Of a stretch of DNA of 34,561 nt, positions 1 through 7,919 are shown in pieces. Source of the DNA: an uncultured Sutterella sp. (GTDB lineage Bacteria > Pseudomonadota > Gammaproteobacteria > Burkholderiales > Burkholderiaceae_F); NCBI GenBank assembly GCA_905198475.1, contig CAJKCQ010000015.1, forward strand, positions 1-34,561. The letters run 5' to 3'. The notes beneath the pieces were generated by a model, which searched no databases, was not told where the DNA came from, and saw only the letters and a program-made list of their open reading frames with translations. A program made the position numbers and the translations under genes. Position 1 is the first letter of the stretch; each line of letters starts with the position of its first letter.

Positions 1-51
1 ACGCGATGCGTCGTCTTCAAAATGGGCGGCGAACGATCGGCCGGTCTGCAT
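1..51 (-). CDS. Possible 5' end of a leftward gene (partial)
   Basis: A reading frame starts with ATG at 51-49 and runs open off the left edge for 17 codons (MQTGRSFAAHFEDDASR). Codon third positions are mostly G/C, as in the real genes here. Upstream on the same strand there is an AT-rich stretch with a perfect TATAAT, a plausible -10 element. No clear Shine-Dalgarno sequence precedes the ATG. The product cannot be identified from so little sequence; the evidence is only composition and the promoter-like AT-rich DNA. Confidence 0.25.
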   Translation of the reverse strand, partial: MQTGRSFAAHFEDDASR

Positions 52-500
52 GATGTAGTTCTGAATCGTAGAATGAGCTTTTATTTTTTATTATACCTTA
101 ATTATTTGCGGCATAACACATTACTCAACGACGGGAAATGATCCTCACCGATATATGTTTCATCTTGAGAATTCGTGCCGCATTCCTCCCCCACCTAAAG
201 GAAGGGGACTCCTGCGGCAATCCTGTTGAGGAGGTGCCCGCGGGCGGGCGGCGGAGCCGCCGAAGCGCTCCCGAGAGCGCCTGCAGTGACGCCCGGGCAA
301 AACGCGTCCGATCATCATAGAGAGAAATAGGCAGTTCTGCACGCATCCTCCGTGCGCCGGCCCCTCGCGATCGATGGAACCTCTTCATGGGTTGTCATGC
401 ACGGAGTTCATGGATCCCAAGACGAGCGGAGCGGCGGCGCCGCGGCAAGTCCCTTGGGCGCGCGGAACTCCGGGCGGCATGGATGAATAGGCAACATTCA
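52..500. other. Hairpin-rich intergenic region without a convincing gene
   Basis: Positions 52-125 are AT-rich and probably promoter DNA. Between 220 and 310 there are several short GC-rich inverted repeats, for example GCGCTC-CCGA-GAGCGC and GGCGGAGCCGCC, on an otherwise featureless background. Short open frames on both strands here are rich in Arg, Ser and Pro and lack ribosome binding sites, so I treat them as chance. The region could hold a structured RNA, but I found no promoter-terminator pair. Confidence 0.4.
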
Positions 501-505
501 TAAAA

Positions 506-546
506 AGCTATCAAAAGCTTGACAACGATAGAATTTAATGTAGAAT
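506..546 (+). promoter_or_regulatory. dps promoter with CTATC-N14-GATAG inverted repeat
   Basis: CTATC at 508-512 and GATAG at 527-531 form an inverted repeat separated by exactly 14 bases. It overlaps a good sigma-70-type promoter: TTGACA at 519-524, a 16-base spacer and TAGAAT at 541-546. A second TAGAAT occurs at 529-534, fused to the right half-site. Further AGCTATCG copies lie at 549-556 and 580-587. The same repeat with the same spacing, also followed by AAT, occurs in the hydrogenase promoter at 3359-3382. The repeat probably binds a redox or stress regulator; the spacing does not match the known OxyR layout. Confidence 0.6.
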
Positions 547-660
547 GAAGCTATCGAAAGACGAGACGCAAAAGAAATTAGCTATCGCTCTCTCAGCGAA
601 GTCCGGGAATCTTCCCCCGAGCGTCTCCATCCATCCATCCGCCGATCAAAGGAAGCCGCC

Positions 661-1167
661 ATGACTGATGCCGCAAAGCTCAACGCCTACGTCGCCTCGC
701 TCCTCGTCTGGAACGTGAAGCTCCACAACCTCCACTGGAACGTCGAAGGGCGTCTCTTCAAGGCCGTGCACGACTACACCGAGTCGCTCTACGACGAGGT
801 CTTCGCCGCGTACGATGAAACGGCCGAACTCCTCAAGATGCGCGGCGACATGCCCGTCGCCTCCCTCAAGGACTCGCTCGCACTCTCCGTGATCGAGGAG
901 GCGCCCTCGGAGCGGATCAGTTGCTGCGCTGCGGTGGCCGCGGTCGAGGCCGACATCACGAAGATGGCGGCGCTCGCCCGGGAGATCCGCAGCGAAGCGG
1001 CCGAAGCCGACGACTTTCAGGTTCAGGGCGTCTTTGAGGGGTATCTCGCGCGCTTTGCGAAGGAGCTCTGGTTCCTCCGCGCCATGCGCTCGGAGGCCGA
1101 GGCCGCCGCCTGCGCACCGCAGGAGAAGGCTCCCGCGAAGCGCTGCTGCCGCACGAAGAAGGCCTGA
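661..1167 (+). CDS. dps: Dps/ferritin-like DNA-protection and iron-storage protein
   Basis: This 168-residue protein belongs to the Dps family, dodecameric cytoplasmic ferritins that oxidise Fe(II) with peroxide and protect DNA. The ferroxidase pattern is visible as H25, H37, residue 41, D52 and E56, with family spacing (12, 4, 11, 4). Residue 41 is Glu where most members have Asp, a conservative change. The HNLHWNVEG segment is typical. The C-terminus is an unusual tail rich in Lys, Ala and Cys (residues about 150-168), which could bind DNA as Lys-rich Dps tails do elsewhere. The start is preceded by AAAGGAAG about 6-8 bases upstream. It is monocistronic, with its own promoter and terminator, and is likely induced by oxidative or stationary-phase stress. 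Confidence 0.93.
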   Translation: MTDAAKLNAYVASLLVWNVKLHNLHWNVEGRLFKAVHDYTESLYDEVFAAYDETAELLKMRGDMPVASLKDSLALSVIEEAPSERISCCAAVAAVEADITKMAALAREIRSEAAEADDFQVQGVFEGYLARFAKELWFLRAMRSEAEAAACAPQEKAPAKRCCRTKKA

Positions 1168-1210
1168 GCCGCCCCATCCGGATGTCCGCCCTGAAGCGGA
1201 CGTCATAAGA

Positions 1211-1258
1211 AGCACGCCGCAGGGACGGGTTCCTCCGTCCGTCTGCGGCGTGCGCTTT
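1211..1258. terminator. Intrinsic terminator after dps
   Basis: An 11-bp perfect stem (1212-1222 with 1243-1253, GCACGCCGCAG/CTGCGGCGTGC) with a further small inverted repeat in its loop is followed on the + strand by GCTTTAT. It lies between the convergent dps and methyltransferase-HNH genes and probably ends dps. The T-run is short, so activity on the opposite strand is less certain. Confidence 0.75.
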
Positions 1259-1307
1259 ATTGGGGGCGGCGGGCCGTACCGCTCGGGATCAGGTTGGGTC
1301 CGGTGGG

Positions 1308-3206
1308 TCAGGCCGAGGCGGCCCTCCCACAGGCCTCCCAGGTGCGGCAGGCGAACTGCCTGCGGGTTCCGTCGGCGCTTCTCAGCACCGCGTCCATGAG
1401 TGGCGTCTCCCAATGCGCGTCGGGGAGCTCCCGGCCCGTGAGCGAAAAGGCCGCCTGCGCGCGGAAGAGGGGCCTTAGGGACGAGGCTTCAAAGAGCCGC
1501 CAAGCCTTGAGGATCCGCGGCGCGGCATGTTCGATGCACTCGACCGAGGGCACGGCGTCGGACTTCCGGACGTTCACCTCGGCGTCCGCGGGCATCAAGT
1601 TCCAGAGGTCGTTCGTGTGCGTGCGCGCCCAAGGGATCATGTGGTCCACGGCGAGCGTGGCTACGGTGAGGGATTGTCCAGACCACACGCAGCGCAGATT
1701 CGGGAGCTTCGCCAGGTAGAGGCTTCTCGCCGCGGCGACGTCGCGGGCGTCCGCGGCCGGCAGCATCCGCTCGAGGATCTCGCCCGTCGTGAGCGCGTTG
1801 GCGGTGAAGGCCGCGGACTGCGCCGCCCAGCGGAGCAGCACCGCGTCGGCGAGCCAGGGCGCGCACCCCGTGAGGCTGCGCCAGAGTTCGGAGGGAAGCA
1901 GCAGTTCGCCGCAGGCGCGCTCGAGGAGCGCCGGCGTGAAGGGATCGGGCGTGGCGAGCGCCTCCGCCCAACGGCGCCGCCCCCACGTGTTGAAGAGCCG
2001 GTGCCCGGTCAGTTCCGGAGCGCTCGCGCCCAGGGATCCGCCCGAATAGCGCACGGGCCCCTTGACGAGCGTCTCCATCATCTTCTTGGCCAACGCCGCG
2101 AAGGCGCGCCGGCGCTCGGGCGCCCGGCCGTCGAGCGCCCCGCGCATGAAGTCCTCCCGGCACGAGACCCAGTCGCCCTGGTAGAGCGTCATCAGGTCGA
2201 GGAGCTCCGCCTCAAACGCGAGCTTCCTGCCCGCTCCGATCTGCGGCGGGAGCGCCGCGTCGGGATCGTCGAACCGGCGCCCATAGATCTGCCAGTAGTA
2301 CGCGATCACCCGCTCGACCACGAGGCCGAGGGGAAGGGCCGCCTGATGGGGAAGCGCGACGGGCGGAGCGCCTGCGGGTGCGAGGCTTTTCTCGAGCTCG
2401 GCCATCTCCGCGCGGGTGAGGTGCCGCACGCGCCCGGCGTTGGCGCAGTTGACGTCGGCGAGGGCGCGCAGGAGCGCGAACTTGTAGGTCGTGGTCTTGG
2501 CGTCGGTTTCTAGGAGCCCCTGAATGTTCATCCGCGCGCGCTCGTCGCCCGAGCGCCGGATGAAGACGAAGGTGACCCATTCGGACTCACTTCCCGGGGG
2601 GCCGCCCGGAGCGGCGCGGCGCTCGGCCTCGATGAAGCCGAAGCGCTCGAAGAGCGCCGCGTAGTGCTCCGCGGGAAGGTTGGAGTAGAGCCGCGCGTCC
2701 GTCTGCGGATGGTCGAGCGGGACGGAGACCACGAAGACGCACTGCTCGGCCGCGGCGAGCACGAGCCCGCGCACGACGAGGTAGAGCTCGTCGGGCGAAA
2801 AGTGCTCCAACACGCCGCAGGCGAGGATGAGGTCGAAGTCGAGCGGCCGGCCGAGCCTTTCACTGAGCGACGCCTCGTCAGCCGCCTGGACCGGAAGCAC
2901 GAGCCCGCGGAATTCGAGGCGCGCCCGGACCTCTGCGGGGAGGCCTGCGGCCGTACGGCGGGCCTCTTCGAGCATCGCCTCGGAGGCGTCGGTCGCGAGC
3001 ACGTCGGCGCCGCGCTCCGCGAGCCGCCGCGCCTCACGTCCGGTGCCGCAGCCGACTTCGAGGACGCGGGCGCCCTTGGGCGTCCACCGCTCGAGGAGCG
3101 CCGTCACCGTCTCGGGACGCAGCGCCTCGTAGCGCGCGGCAAGCTCCTGCGCATGGGCGTCGTAGAAGGCGACCGTCCGGGTCGGATCGGTCGGGTGGTC
3201 GGTCAT
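1308..3206 (-). CDS. SAM methyltransferase fused to an HNH endonuclease
   Basis: This 632-residue protein joins two unrelated enzymes. Residues about 10-215 are a class I SAM-dependent methyltransferase: motif I VLEVGCGTG at 48-56, an acidic residue after the next strand (TDAS, 72-75) and DLILACGVLEH around 125-135. This fold resembles small-molecule methyltransferases; no DNA-methylase DPPY/NPPY motif is seen. Residues about 226-632 form a second module beginning MNIQGLLETD and carrying an HNH nuclease motif: D521-H522, N536 and N545 (DHMIPW...NLMP...NVRKSD). CxxC zinc pairs common in HNH proteins are absent. The ATG is preceded by AGGAG at 9 bases. The gene stands alone, convergent with dps and divergent from the hydrogenase operon. 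The nuclease half suggests defence or nucleic-acid processing; the substrates are unknown. Confidence 0.82.
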   Translation of the reverse strand: MTDHPTDPTRTVAFYDAHAQELAARYEALRPETVTALLERWTPKGARVLEVGCGTGREARRLAERGADVLATDASEAMLEEARRTAAGLPAEVRARLEFRGLVLPVQAADEASLSERLGRPLDFDLILACGVLEHFSPDELYLVVRGLVLAAAEQCVFVVSVPLDHPQTDARLYSNLPAEHYAALFERFGFIEAERRAAPGGPPGSESEWVTFVFIRRSGDERARMNIQGLLETDAKTTTYKFALLRALADVNCANAGRVRHLTRAEMAELEKSLAPAGAPPVALPHQAALPLGLVVERVIAYYWQIYGRRFDDPDAALPPQIGAGRKLAFEAELLDLMTLYQGDWVSCREDFMRGALDGRAPERRRAFAALAKKMMETLVKGPVRYSGGSLGASAPELTGHRLFNTWGRRRWAEALATPDPFTPALLERACGELLLPSELWRSLTGCAPWLADAVLLRWAAQSAAFTANALTTGEILERMLPAADARDVAAARSLYLAKLPNLRCVWSGQSLTVATLAVDHMIPWARTHTNDLWNLMPADAEVNVRKSDAVPSVECIEHAAPRILKAWRLFEASSLRPLFRAQAAFSLTGRELPDAHWETPLMDAVLRSADGTRRQFACRTWEACGRAASA

Positions 3207-3356
3207 GATCGGCGTCTCCTGTAGTGGGTATTAGATTCATCCTATTCTCCATCGGAGAAGAGGATCCATGCGGGTTAACCTTTGTTTTCTGGTTGATGAA
3301 GCGCCTATCAGCTGCATTGAAGACGGGTTATTCCTTAGGAAAAAAGCTGAAGCGAC

Positions 3357-3385
3357 CGCTATCTGCCGAAAGACGTAGATAGAAT
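3357..3385 (+). promoter_or_regulatory. Hydrogenase operon promoter with CTATC-N14-GATAG repeat
   Basis: CTATC at 3359-3363 and GATAG at 3378-3382 are separated by 14 bases, exactly as upstream of dps. TAGAAT at 3380-3385 is a probable -10 element; no good -35 lies 17 bases upstream, so the promoter may need an activator or a non-housekeeping sigma factor. A GAAAGACG string lies between the half-sites here and follows CTATC at 551-563 upstream of dps. The gene start is about 230 bases downstream, which leaves a long 5' untranslated region. Confidence 0.55.
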
Positions 3386-3615
3386 GATCGAGCCCCTTAG
3401 GCCCCGTCCGAATTGCCGGCACCCCCGATGCCTTCCGGCTGCGCGTCCGCGGCATGTCCGCCCCGCACCCGCCGCCCGTGCGCTCGTCGCTCGTGCTCGG
3501 TCTCAGAAAGCGGGCCTCAACAAGCAGCGCCGTACGGCCCGCGTCCCTCGTTATTCATCTTATGAATGGCGAGGGTCCGCGTCCGGTCTGCGCACACATC
3601 CCAAGCGAGACCACC

Positions 3616-5664
3616 ATGGAAGAAGCATTTCTCTACGGCTTCTGGAAGGGCCGGCGCATCGAGCGTCGGCGCCCGCCCGAAGACGCGCTGCCCGAGGACT
3701 TTCCGTTCGAGGAGCTTCAGGAGTTCAACCGCGGGAACCCCGTCACGAGCGTTCTCGGTCCGCAGGGATTTCTGATGCTGCGCGGGGCGCCGAAGCTTCC
3801 CGAGGTGCTGCTCGCCTACTACGACGAAGCGCGCCGCATGTCCTGCGGGCGCTGCACGCCCTGCCGCATCGGCACGATCGTGATCTGCGAGGCGCTCACC
3901 GAGGCCGTTGAGGGGCGCGGTGCGGACGTGGACTGGGAGGCCGTGCGCATGGCCGCGCGGCAGATGCAGACGACGTCCCTCTGCGGCATCGGCTTCTCCA
4001 CGCCCGAGCCCATGATCGGCGCGATCGACGGCTTTCTGGAGGAATTGAAAACCACCGAGCCCGTGGCGGCCCCGGGCGCGCTCGCCCGCGCGCGGCTCTA
4101 CGTTTCGACCGCTACGGCGCCCTGCATCGAGGCGTGTCCGGCGAACATCAACATCCCGCGCTACATCGACTACATCCGCGACGGGCGTCCCGAGATCGCC
4201 GAGGGCGTGCTCATGCAGCACTACCCGCTCGTAGGCACCTGCGGGCGCGTGTGCGTGCGGCCCTGCGAGAAGGCCTGTGCGCGCCGGATGGTGGACCAGG
4301 CCCTCGCAATCAAGGACTTGAAGCGCTTCGCCGCGGACAACGCGGGCGCGGCCGTCTCGCACCTCTTCTCGCCCTGCGCGCCCGAGGCGGGCGTGGATCC
4401 CGAGGAGCGGATCGCGGTTGTAGGCGCCGGTCCCGCGGGCATCACCTGCGCCTACCATCTGCTGCAGATGGGCCGCCGGGTGGACGTCTTTGAGATGGAG
4501 AACGAAGCGGGCGGCATGGCGCGCTGGGGCATCCCCGCCTACCGCCTGCCGCGCGAGGAGCTGCGCGGCGAAACGGACGTCGTGAAGGCCCTGGGCGGGC
4601 GCTTCCTCTTCGGTCGAAAGCTCGGCCGCGACTTCTCGGTGAACGACCTTCTGACGAAGATGGGCTATTCGGCCGTCTTCCTCGGGATCGGCTGCGCGCT
4701 CGGGCAGTACCTCAACCTCCCCGACGAAGACCAGTCGGCCGAAGGCTACCTCAAGGGCCTCGACTTCCTGCTGGAGGTCGAGAAGAGCCAGAAGAACCCG
4801 GGCGGTCCCGCGCCGCTCGAAGGCGACGTGGTCGTGGTCGGTTGCGGCAACGTCGCGATGGACTGCTGCCGCACCGCGCGGCGCCTTCTGAAGAAGGGCC
4901 GCGTGATCGTCTCCTACCGCCGCGTCGAGGCTTCGGCCCCCGCGGACCCCGAGGAGATCAAGGGCGCGCGCGCCGAAGGCGTGGAGTTTGAATTCCTCTC
5001 CGCTCCGAAGCGCATCCTCGTCGAGGACGGCCGCGTGGTCGGGATTGAGCTCACCCGCATGCGGCAGACCGAGCCCGACGCCTCCGGGCGCAGCGGCGTG
5101 AAGCCCATCCCGGGCTCGGAATTCGTGATTCCCTGCAGCCACGTGATCGCCTCGATCGGCCAGAAGATGGACGTTTCGGTCTTCTCTGAAGCGGACGGTA
5201 TCGCGCTCTCGCGCTGGAACACCATCGACACGAAGGAGGACTACACCACCTCGCGCGAAGGCGTCTTCGCGGGCGGCGACGCCGCCGTGGGCGCGCAGAC
5301 CCTCATCCTTGCGATGGCGCACGGCGAGGGCGCCGCGAAGTCGATCGACGAATACCTCAAGCGCCGCACGCCGGCCTTCTTCCCGAGAAGGCGCCTCTCG
5401 CGGATCATCAAGCGCGCCGACCTGCTCGGACGCTGTCCGCCCGCGAAGCCCTTCGTCGAATCCGAGCGCTTCGAAGTGAAGATGCTCGACGCCCGCGAAC
5501 GCACCCACGCCACGCCCTGGGCGGAGGTGGAGTTCGGCATGACGAGAGAGGAGGCCTGGCACGAGTCGAAGCGCTGCATGCGCTGCTACCGGTTGATCGC
5601 GCTCACGACGCGCGAACCCGTGCCGCAGACACAGGCGACCGACGACAAGACGGCCGCGCTCTAA
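3616..5664 (+). CDS. NuoF C-terminal/GltD-like NAD(P) oxidoreductase partner of the hydrogenase
   Basis: This 682-residue protein (from ATG 3616) is a fusion of electron-transfer modules. Residues about 40-145 match the C-terminal iron-sulfur part of NuoF: C77, C80, C83 and C123 (CGRCTPC...LCGIG). Residues 165-235 are the N-terminal [4Fe-4S] region of GltD and dihydropyrimidine dehydrogenase (C170, C174, C209, C213, C217, C221). Then come FAD-binding (GAGPAG, 270-275) and NAD(P)-binding (VGCGNVA, around 408-414) folds. A CxxC pair lies near the C-terminus. The NuoF FMN/NADH-binding domain is missing, so pyridine nucleotide would be handled by the GltD-like part. It is cotranscribed with the hydrogenase 18 bases downstream. 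An in-frame start at 3454 is possible, but those 54 residues look noncoding. The Shine-Dalgarno sequence is weak. Confidence 0.88.
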   Translation: MEEAFLYGFWKGRRIERRRPPEDALPEDFPFEELQEFNRGNPVTSVLGPQGFLMLRGAPKLPEVLLAYYDEARRMSCGRCTPCRIGTIVICEALTEAVEGRGADVDWEAVRMAARQMQTTSLCGIGFSTPEPMIGAIDGFLEELKTTEPVAAPGALARARLYVSTATAPCIEACPANINIPRYIDYIRDGRPEIAEGVLMQHYPLVGTCGRVCVRPCEKACARRMVDQALAIKDLKRFAADNAGAAVSHLFSPCAPEAGVDPEERIAVVGAGPAGITCAYHLLQMGRRVDVFEMENEAGGMARWGIPAYRLPREELRGETDVVKALGGRFLFGRKLGRDFSVNDLLTKMGYSAVFLGIGCALGQYLNLPDEDQSAEGYLKGLDFLLEVEKSQKNPGGPAPLEGDVVVVGCGNVAMDCCRTARRLLKKGRVIVSYRRVEASAPADPEEIKGARAEGVEFEFLSAPKRILVEDGRVVGIELTRMRQTEPDASGRSGVKPIPGSEFVIPCSHVIASIGQKMDVSVFSEADGIALSRWNTIDTKEDYTTSREGVFAGGDAAVGAQTLILAMAHGEGAAKSIDEYLKRRTPAFFPRRRLSRIIKRADLLGRCPPAKPFVESERFEVKMLDARERTHATPWAEVEFGMTREEAWHESKRCMRCYRLIALTTREPVPQTQATDDKTAAL

Positions 5665-5682
5665 CCCTGGAGGAACTTCGCG

Positions 5683-7575
5683 ATGACTGATCAGAACACC
5701 ATGACGGCGCCCGAAGAGACCGGGGCCGAAGCGGGCCGCGCCGAGATCGACGGCGTTTCCATTCCCATCGAAGAGAATGAAACGATTCTTCAGGCCGCGC
5801 GCCGCGCCGGGATCTTCATCCCGACGCTCTGCGAATTCGCCGCCCTCAACCACACGCCCGGCACCTGCCGCGTGTGCCTCGTGGCGGTCGCGCGTGAAGG
5901 GGGCGACCACGACGTCGTCACCTCGTGCGACACGCGCATCCTTCCGGGCATGAAGATCGAGACCCGCACGGCCGAAGTGCGCCGCCGCCGGCGCCTGCAG
6001 ATGGAGCTCCTCTTCGCCGACCACGACGAGAAGTGCTCCTCGTGCGCGCGACACGGCGACTGCGAACTGCAGCGCACGGCGCTCAACGTCGGCCTCGAAG
6101 GGTCGAGCCTTTCCGGGAGGTGGCTCGCCAAGCGCCCGGTGGACGCCACGGCCCCGGCGATGCGCTTTGACGGCGGCAAGTGCATCCGCTGCCTGCGCTG
6201 CATCGAGGTCTGCCGCCGGGTGCAGGGCCCCGAAGTCGCCGCCCTCACGCTCGAGAGCGTCGGCACGGGCTCGCGCGTGGGCTTTCGCGGCGCGAAGAAC
6301 TGGGGGGGCTCAGACGTCTGCATCCAGTGCGGACAGTGCGCGCTCGTCTGCCCCACGGGCGCGATCAGCGTGCGTGACGACTGCTGCACGGCGCTCGACC
6401 TGCTCGACGACCCGAAGCTCGTCACCGTCTGGCAGATTGCGCCGGCGGTGCGCGTGGCGATCGCCGAGGAGTTCGGCCTCCCGCCCGGCACGAACGTCGA
6501 GGGGCGCGTCGTCGCCGCCTTGAAGCGCCTCGGCGCGGACTACGTGATGGACACGCGCTGGTCGGCCGACGTGACGATCATGGAGGAGGGAACCGAGATG
6601 CTCGCGAACCTCGAGCGCGCGAAGGCGCAGGGGACGATGGAGCGCCCCTTCACGTACTTCACCTCCTGCTGCCCGGGCTGGGTGAACTACGTCGAGAAGG
6701 TCGCGCCCGACATGATCCCGCACCTCTCGACCACGCGCTCGCCGCAGGCGATCTTCTCGGCCGTCGCGAAGACGTGGCTCCCCAAGGTTCTCGGAATCGA
6801 CGCGAAGTCGATCCGCGTGGTCTCCGTCATGCCCTGCACGGCGAAGAAGGACGAGGCGGCGAGGAAGCTCCTCGCCCGCGAAGGCGGCGCCCGGGACACC
6901 GACCTCGTGCTCACGGTGCGCGAGCTCGCGCGCCTCGTGAAGCGCTTCGGGCTCGATCTCAAGACGCTCCCCGAGATGCCCTTCGACACGCCCCTCATGA
7001 CCGAAGCCTCGGGCGCGGGACAGATCTTCGCGAGCTCGGGCGGCGTGATGGAGGCGGCGCTGCGCACGATGTCCGCCCTCAAGAACCCGGGCGAAGCGCC
7101 CCGGATTGAGTTCGATGCGGTGCGCGGCCCCAAGGGCGTCAAGGAGGCCGTGGTGCACCTCGGCGACCTCGGCGACGTGCGCGTCGCGGTCGTGCACGAA
7201 TGCGCGAACGTCGCGCACGTGATCGAACTGGTGCGCAGGGGCGAGGCGCCCTGGCACTTCGTCGAGGTGATGGCCTGCCCGAACGGCTGCATCGGCGGCG
7301 GCGGCACGCCCCGCGGACGCGACGTCTGGGGAACGAACCTCGCGGCGCGCCAAAAGACGGTCTACGCGATCGACCGGAAGATGCCGGTGCGCGCGGCCCA
7401 CGAGAATCCGGAGGTGCAGCGTCTCTACGCCGACTTTCTCGGCGCGCCCGGGAGCCATCTCGCCCACGAGCTCCTGCACTGCACGTATGAGGCGCGCGAG
7501 CATCACCACGAGAAGAACACCGCCCGGAAGATCCTTCACCTCGTGAACCTCTCGCCCGAAGGGCGGCAGGGCTGA
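5683..7575 (+). CDS. [FeFe] hydrogenase, iron-only, multi-cluster catalytic subunit
   Basis: This 630-residue enzyme catalyses reversible H2 oxidation/proton reduction in the cytoplasm. From the N-terminus: a plant-type [2Fe-2S] domain (C50, C62, C65, C82), a His/Cys3 [4Fe-4S] site (H114, C118, C121, C127), two [4Fe-4S] clusters (C167/170/173/177 and C213/216/219/223) and the H-cluster domain. All three signatures are present: TSCCPGW (C329-C330), MPCTAKKDE (C385, K388) and EVMACPNGCIGGGG (C532, C536). Domain order and length fit the clostridial CpI-like type. GGAGG precedes the ATG. Pairing with a GltD-like protein recalls the hydrogenase group described as glutamate-synthase-linked, but assignment needs a phylogeny. 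The maturases HydE, HydF and HydG needed for the H-cluster are not in this window. A strong terminator follows. Confidence 0.95.
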   Translation: MTDQNTMTAPEETGAEAGRAEIDGVSIPIEENETILQAARRAGIFIPTLCEFAALNHTPGTCRVCLVAVAREGGDHDVVTSCDTRILPGMKIETRTAEVRRRRRLQMELLFADHDEKCSSCARHGDCELQRTALNVGLEGSSLSGRWLAKRPVDATAPAMRFDGGKCIRCLRCIEVCRRVQGPEVAALTLESVGTGSRVGFRGAKNWGGSDVCIQCGQCALVCPTGAISVRDDCCTALDLLDDPKLVTVWQIAPAVRVAIAEEFGLPPGTNVEGRVVAALKRLGADYVMDTRWSADVTIMEEGTEMLANLERAKAQGTMERPFTYFTSCCPGWVNYVEKVAPDMIPHLSTTRSPQAIFSAVAKTWLPKVLGIDAKSIRVVSVMPCTAKKDEAARKLLAREGGARDTDLVLTVRELARLVKRFGLDLKTLPEMPFDTPLMTEASGAGQIFASSGGVMEAALRTMSALKNPGEAPRIEFDAVRGPKGVKEAVVHLGDLGDVRVAVVHECANVAHVIELVRRGEAPWHFVEVMACPNGCIGGGGTPRGRDVWGTNLAARQKTVYAIDRKMPVRAAHENPEVQRLYADFLGAPGSHLAHELLHCTYEAREHHHEKNTARKILHLVNLSPEGRQG

Positions 7576-7605
7576 GGGCGCAAAAGCGCCTTGAACCCGG
7601 CCGAG

Positions 7606-7655
7606 GGGCCCGGCGCGGCGGATGGAAGTCCATCCCGGCTGCGCCGGGCCCTTTG
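7606..7655 (+). terminator. Intrinsic terminator of the hydrogenase operon
   Basis: An 11-bp perfect stem (7606-7616 GGGCCCGGCGC with 7641-7651) encloses a second small hairpin and is followed by TTT. It lies 30 bases after the hydrogenase stop codon. Confidence 0.8.
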
Positions 7656-7763
7656 CGTCCGCACGCATTTTGTTTGACTGCGCCGCAGAGCCTCGAGGAG
7701 GACGGCCTTCCGGTTGATCCGCAGCCCGCGGCACGCCGGGCGGGGGCTGCGCCGCGCGCAGAT

Positions 7764-7912
7764 AAAAAGAGGGGGCGACGCTTTGCGCCGCCCCCTTCTA
7801 GGAGACCCCAAGACAGCGCCTCATGTTGTTGAAAGGAGGCGTTGCACCTCCGAGGCGACGATCCGCGAAGTCGACCCCTGACTTCATGTAGCGCGGATCA
7901 GCTGTCTTGCTT
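7764..7912 (-). ncRNA. Predicted Fur-controlled small RNA 1 (about 149 nt)
   Basis: Read leftward from about 7912, this RNA would fold as a three-way junction. A 9-bp closing stem pairs CAAGACAGC near the 5' end with GCTGTCTTG. One arm is GATCCGC/GCGGATC with an inner GAAGTC/GACTTC stem, a CTACAT-containing bulge and an AGGGGTC loop. The other arm is CGCCTC/GAGGCG with inner GGAGG/CCTCC and a 12-base A/C/U-rich bulge. A GTCTCCTA linker (7806-7799) then leads to a strong terminator hairpin (7798-7770) ending in TTTTT. No gene lies downstream on this strand, so it is not a leader. CCTCCTTT and TCTCCTA could pair with Shine-Dalgarno sequences. A similar RNA is encoded at 10500-10687. No known family was recognised. 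Confidence 0.62.
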
Positions 7913-7919
7913 GAGATGA

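Noticed and set aside
160..330. A third copy of the Fur-controlled small RNA at the left edge
   Set aside because: Several hairpins are present, but there is no Fur-like box, no AGGGGTC loop, no GTCTCCTA and no T-run terminator.
500..590. OxyR binding site upstream of dps
   Set aside because: ATAG and CTAT elements are present, but the spacings (16 and 19 bases) do not match the ATAG-N7-CTAT-N7 arrangement.
1308..3206. Type II restriction-modification enzyme in one chain
   Set aside because: The methyltransferase half lacks DPPY/NPPY or cytosine-C5 motifs and a target recognition domain, so a DNA modification role is not supported.
3454..3615. Longer start for the GltD-like protein at 3454
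   Set aside because: The extra 54 residues are low-complexity, have no ribosome binding site, and the family-like sequence begins at MEEAFLYGF.
3517..6054. An 845-codon open frame antisense to the hydrogenase operon
   Set aside because: It is the mirror of strongly GC-biased genes; its protein is rich in Arg, His, Gly and Ala with no domain, while the opposite strand encodes clear cofactor motifs.
7764..7912. Riboswitch or leader RNA interpretation of small RNA 1
   Set aside because: The terminator is followed on that strand by the antisense of the hydrogenase 3' end, so there is no gene for a leader to control. A free-standing RNA fits better.
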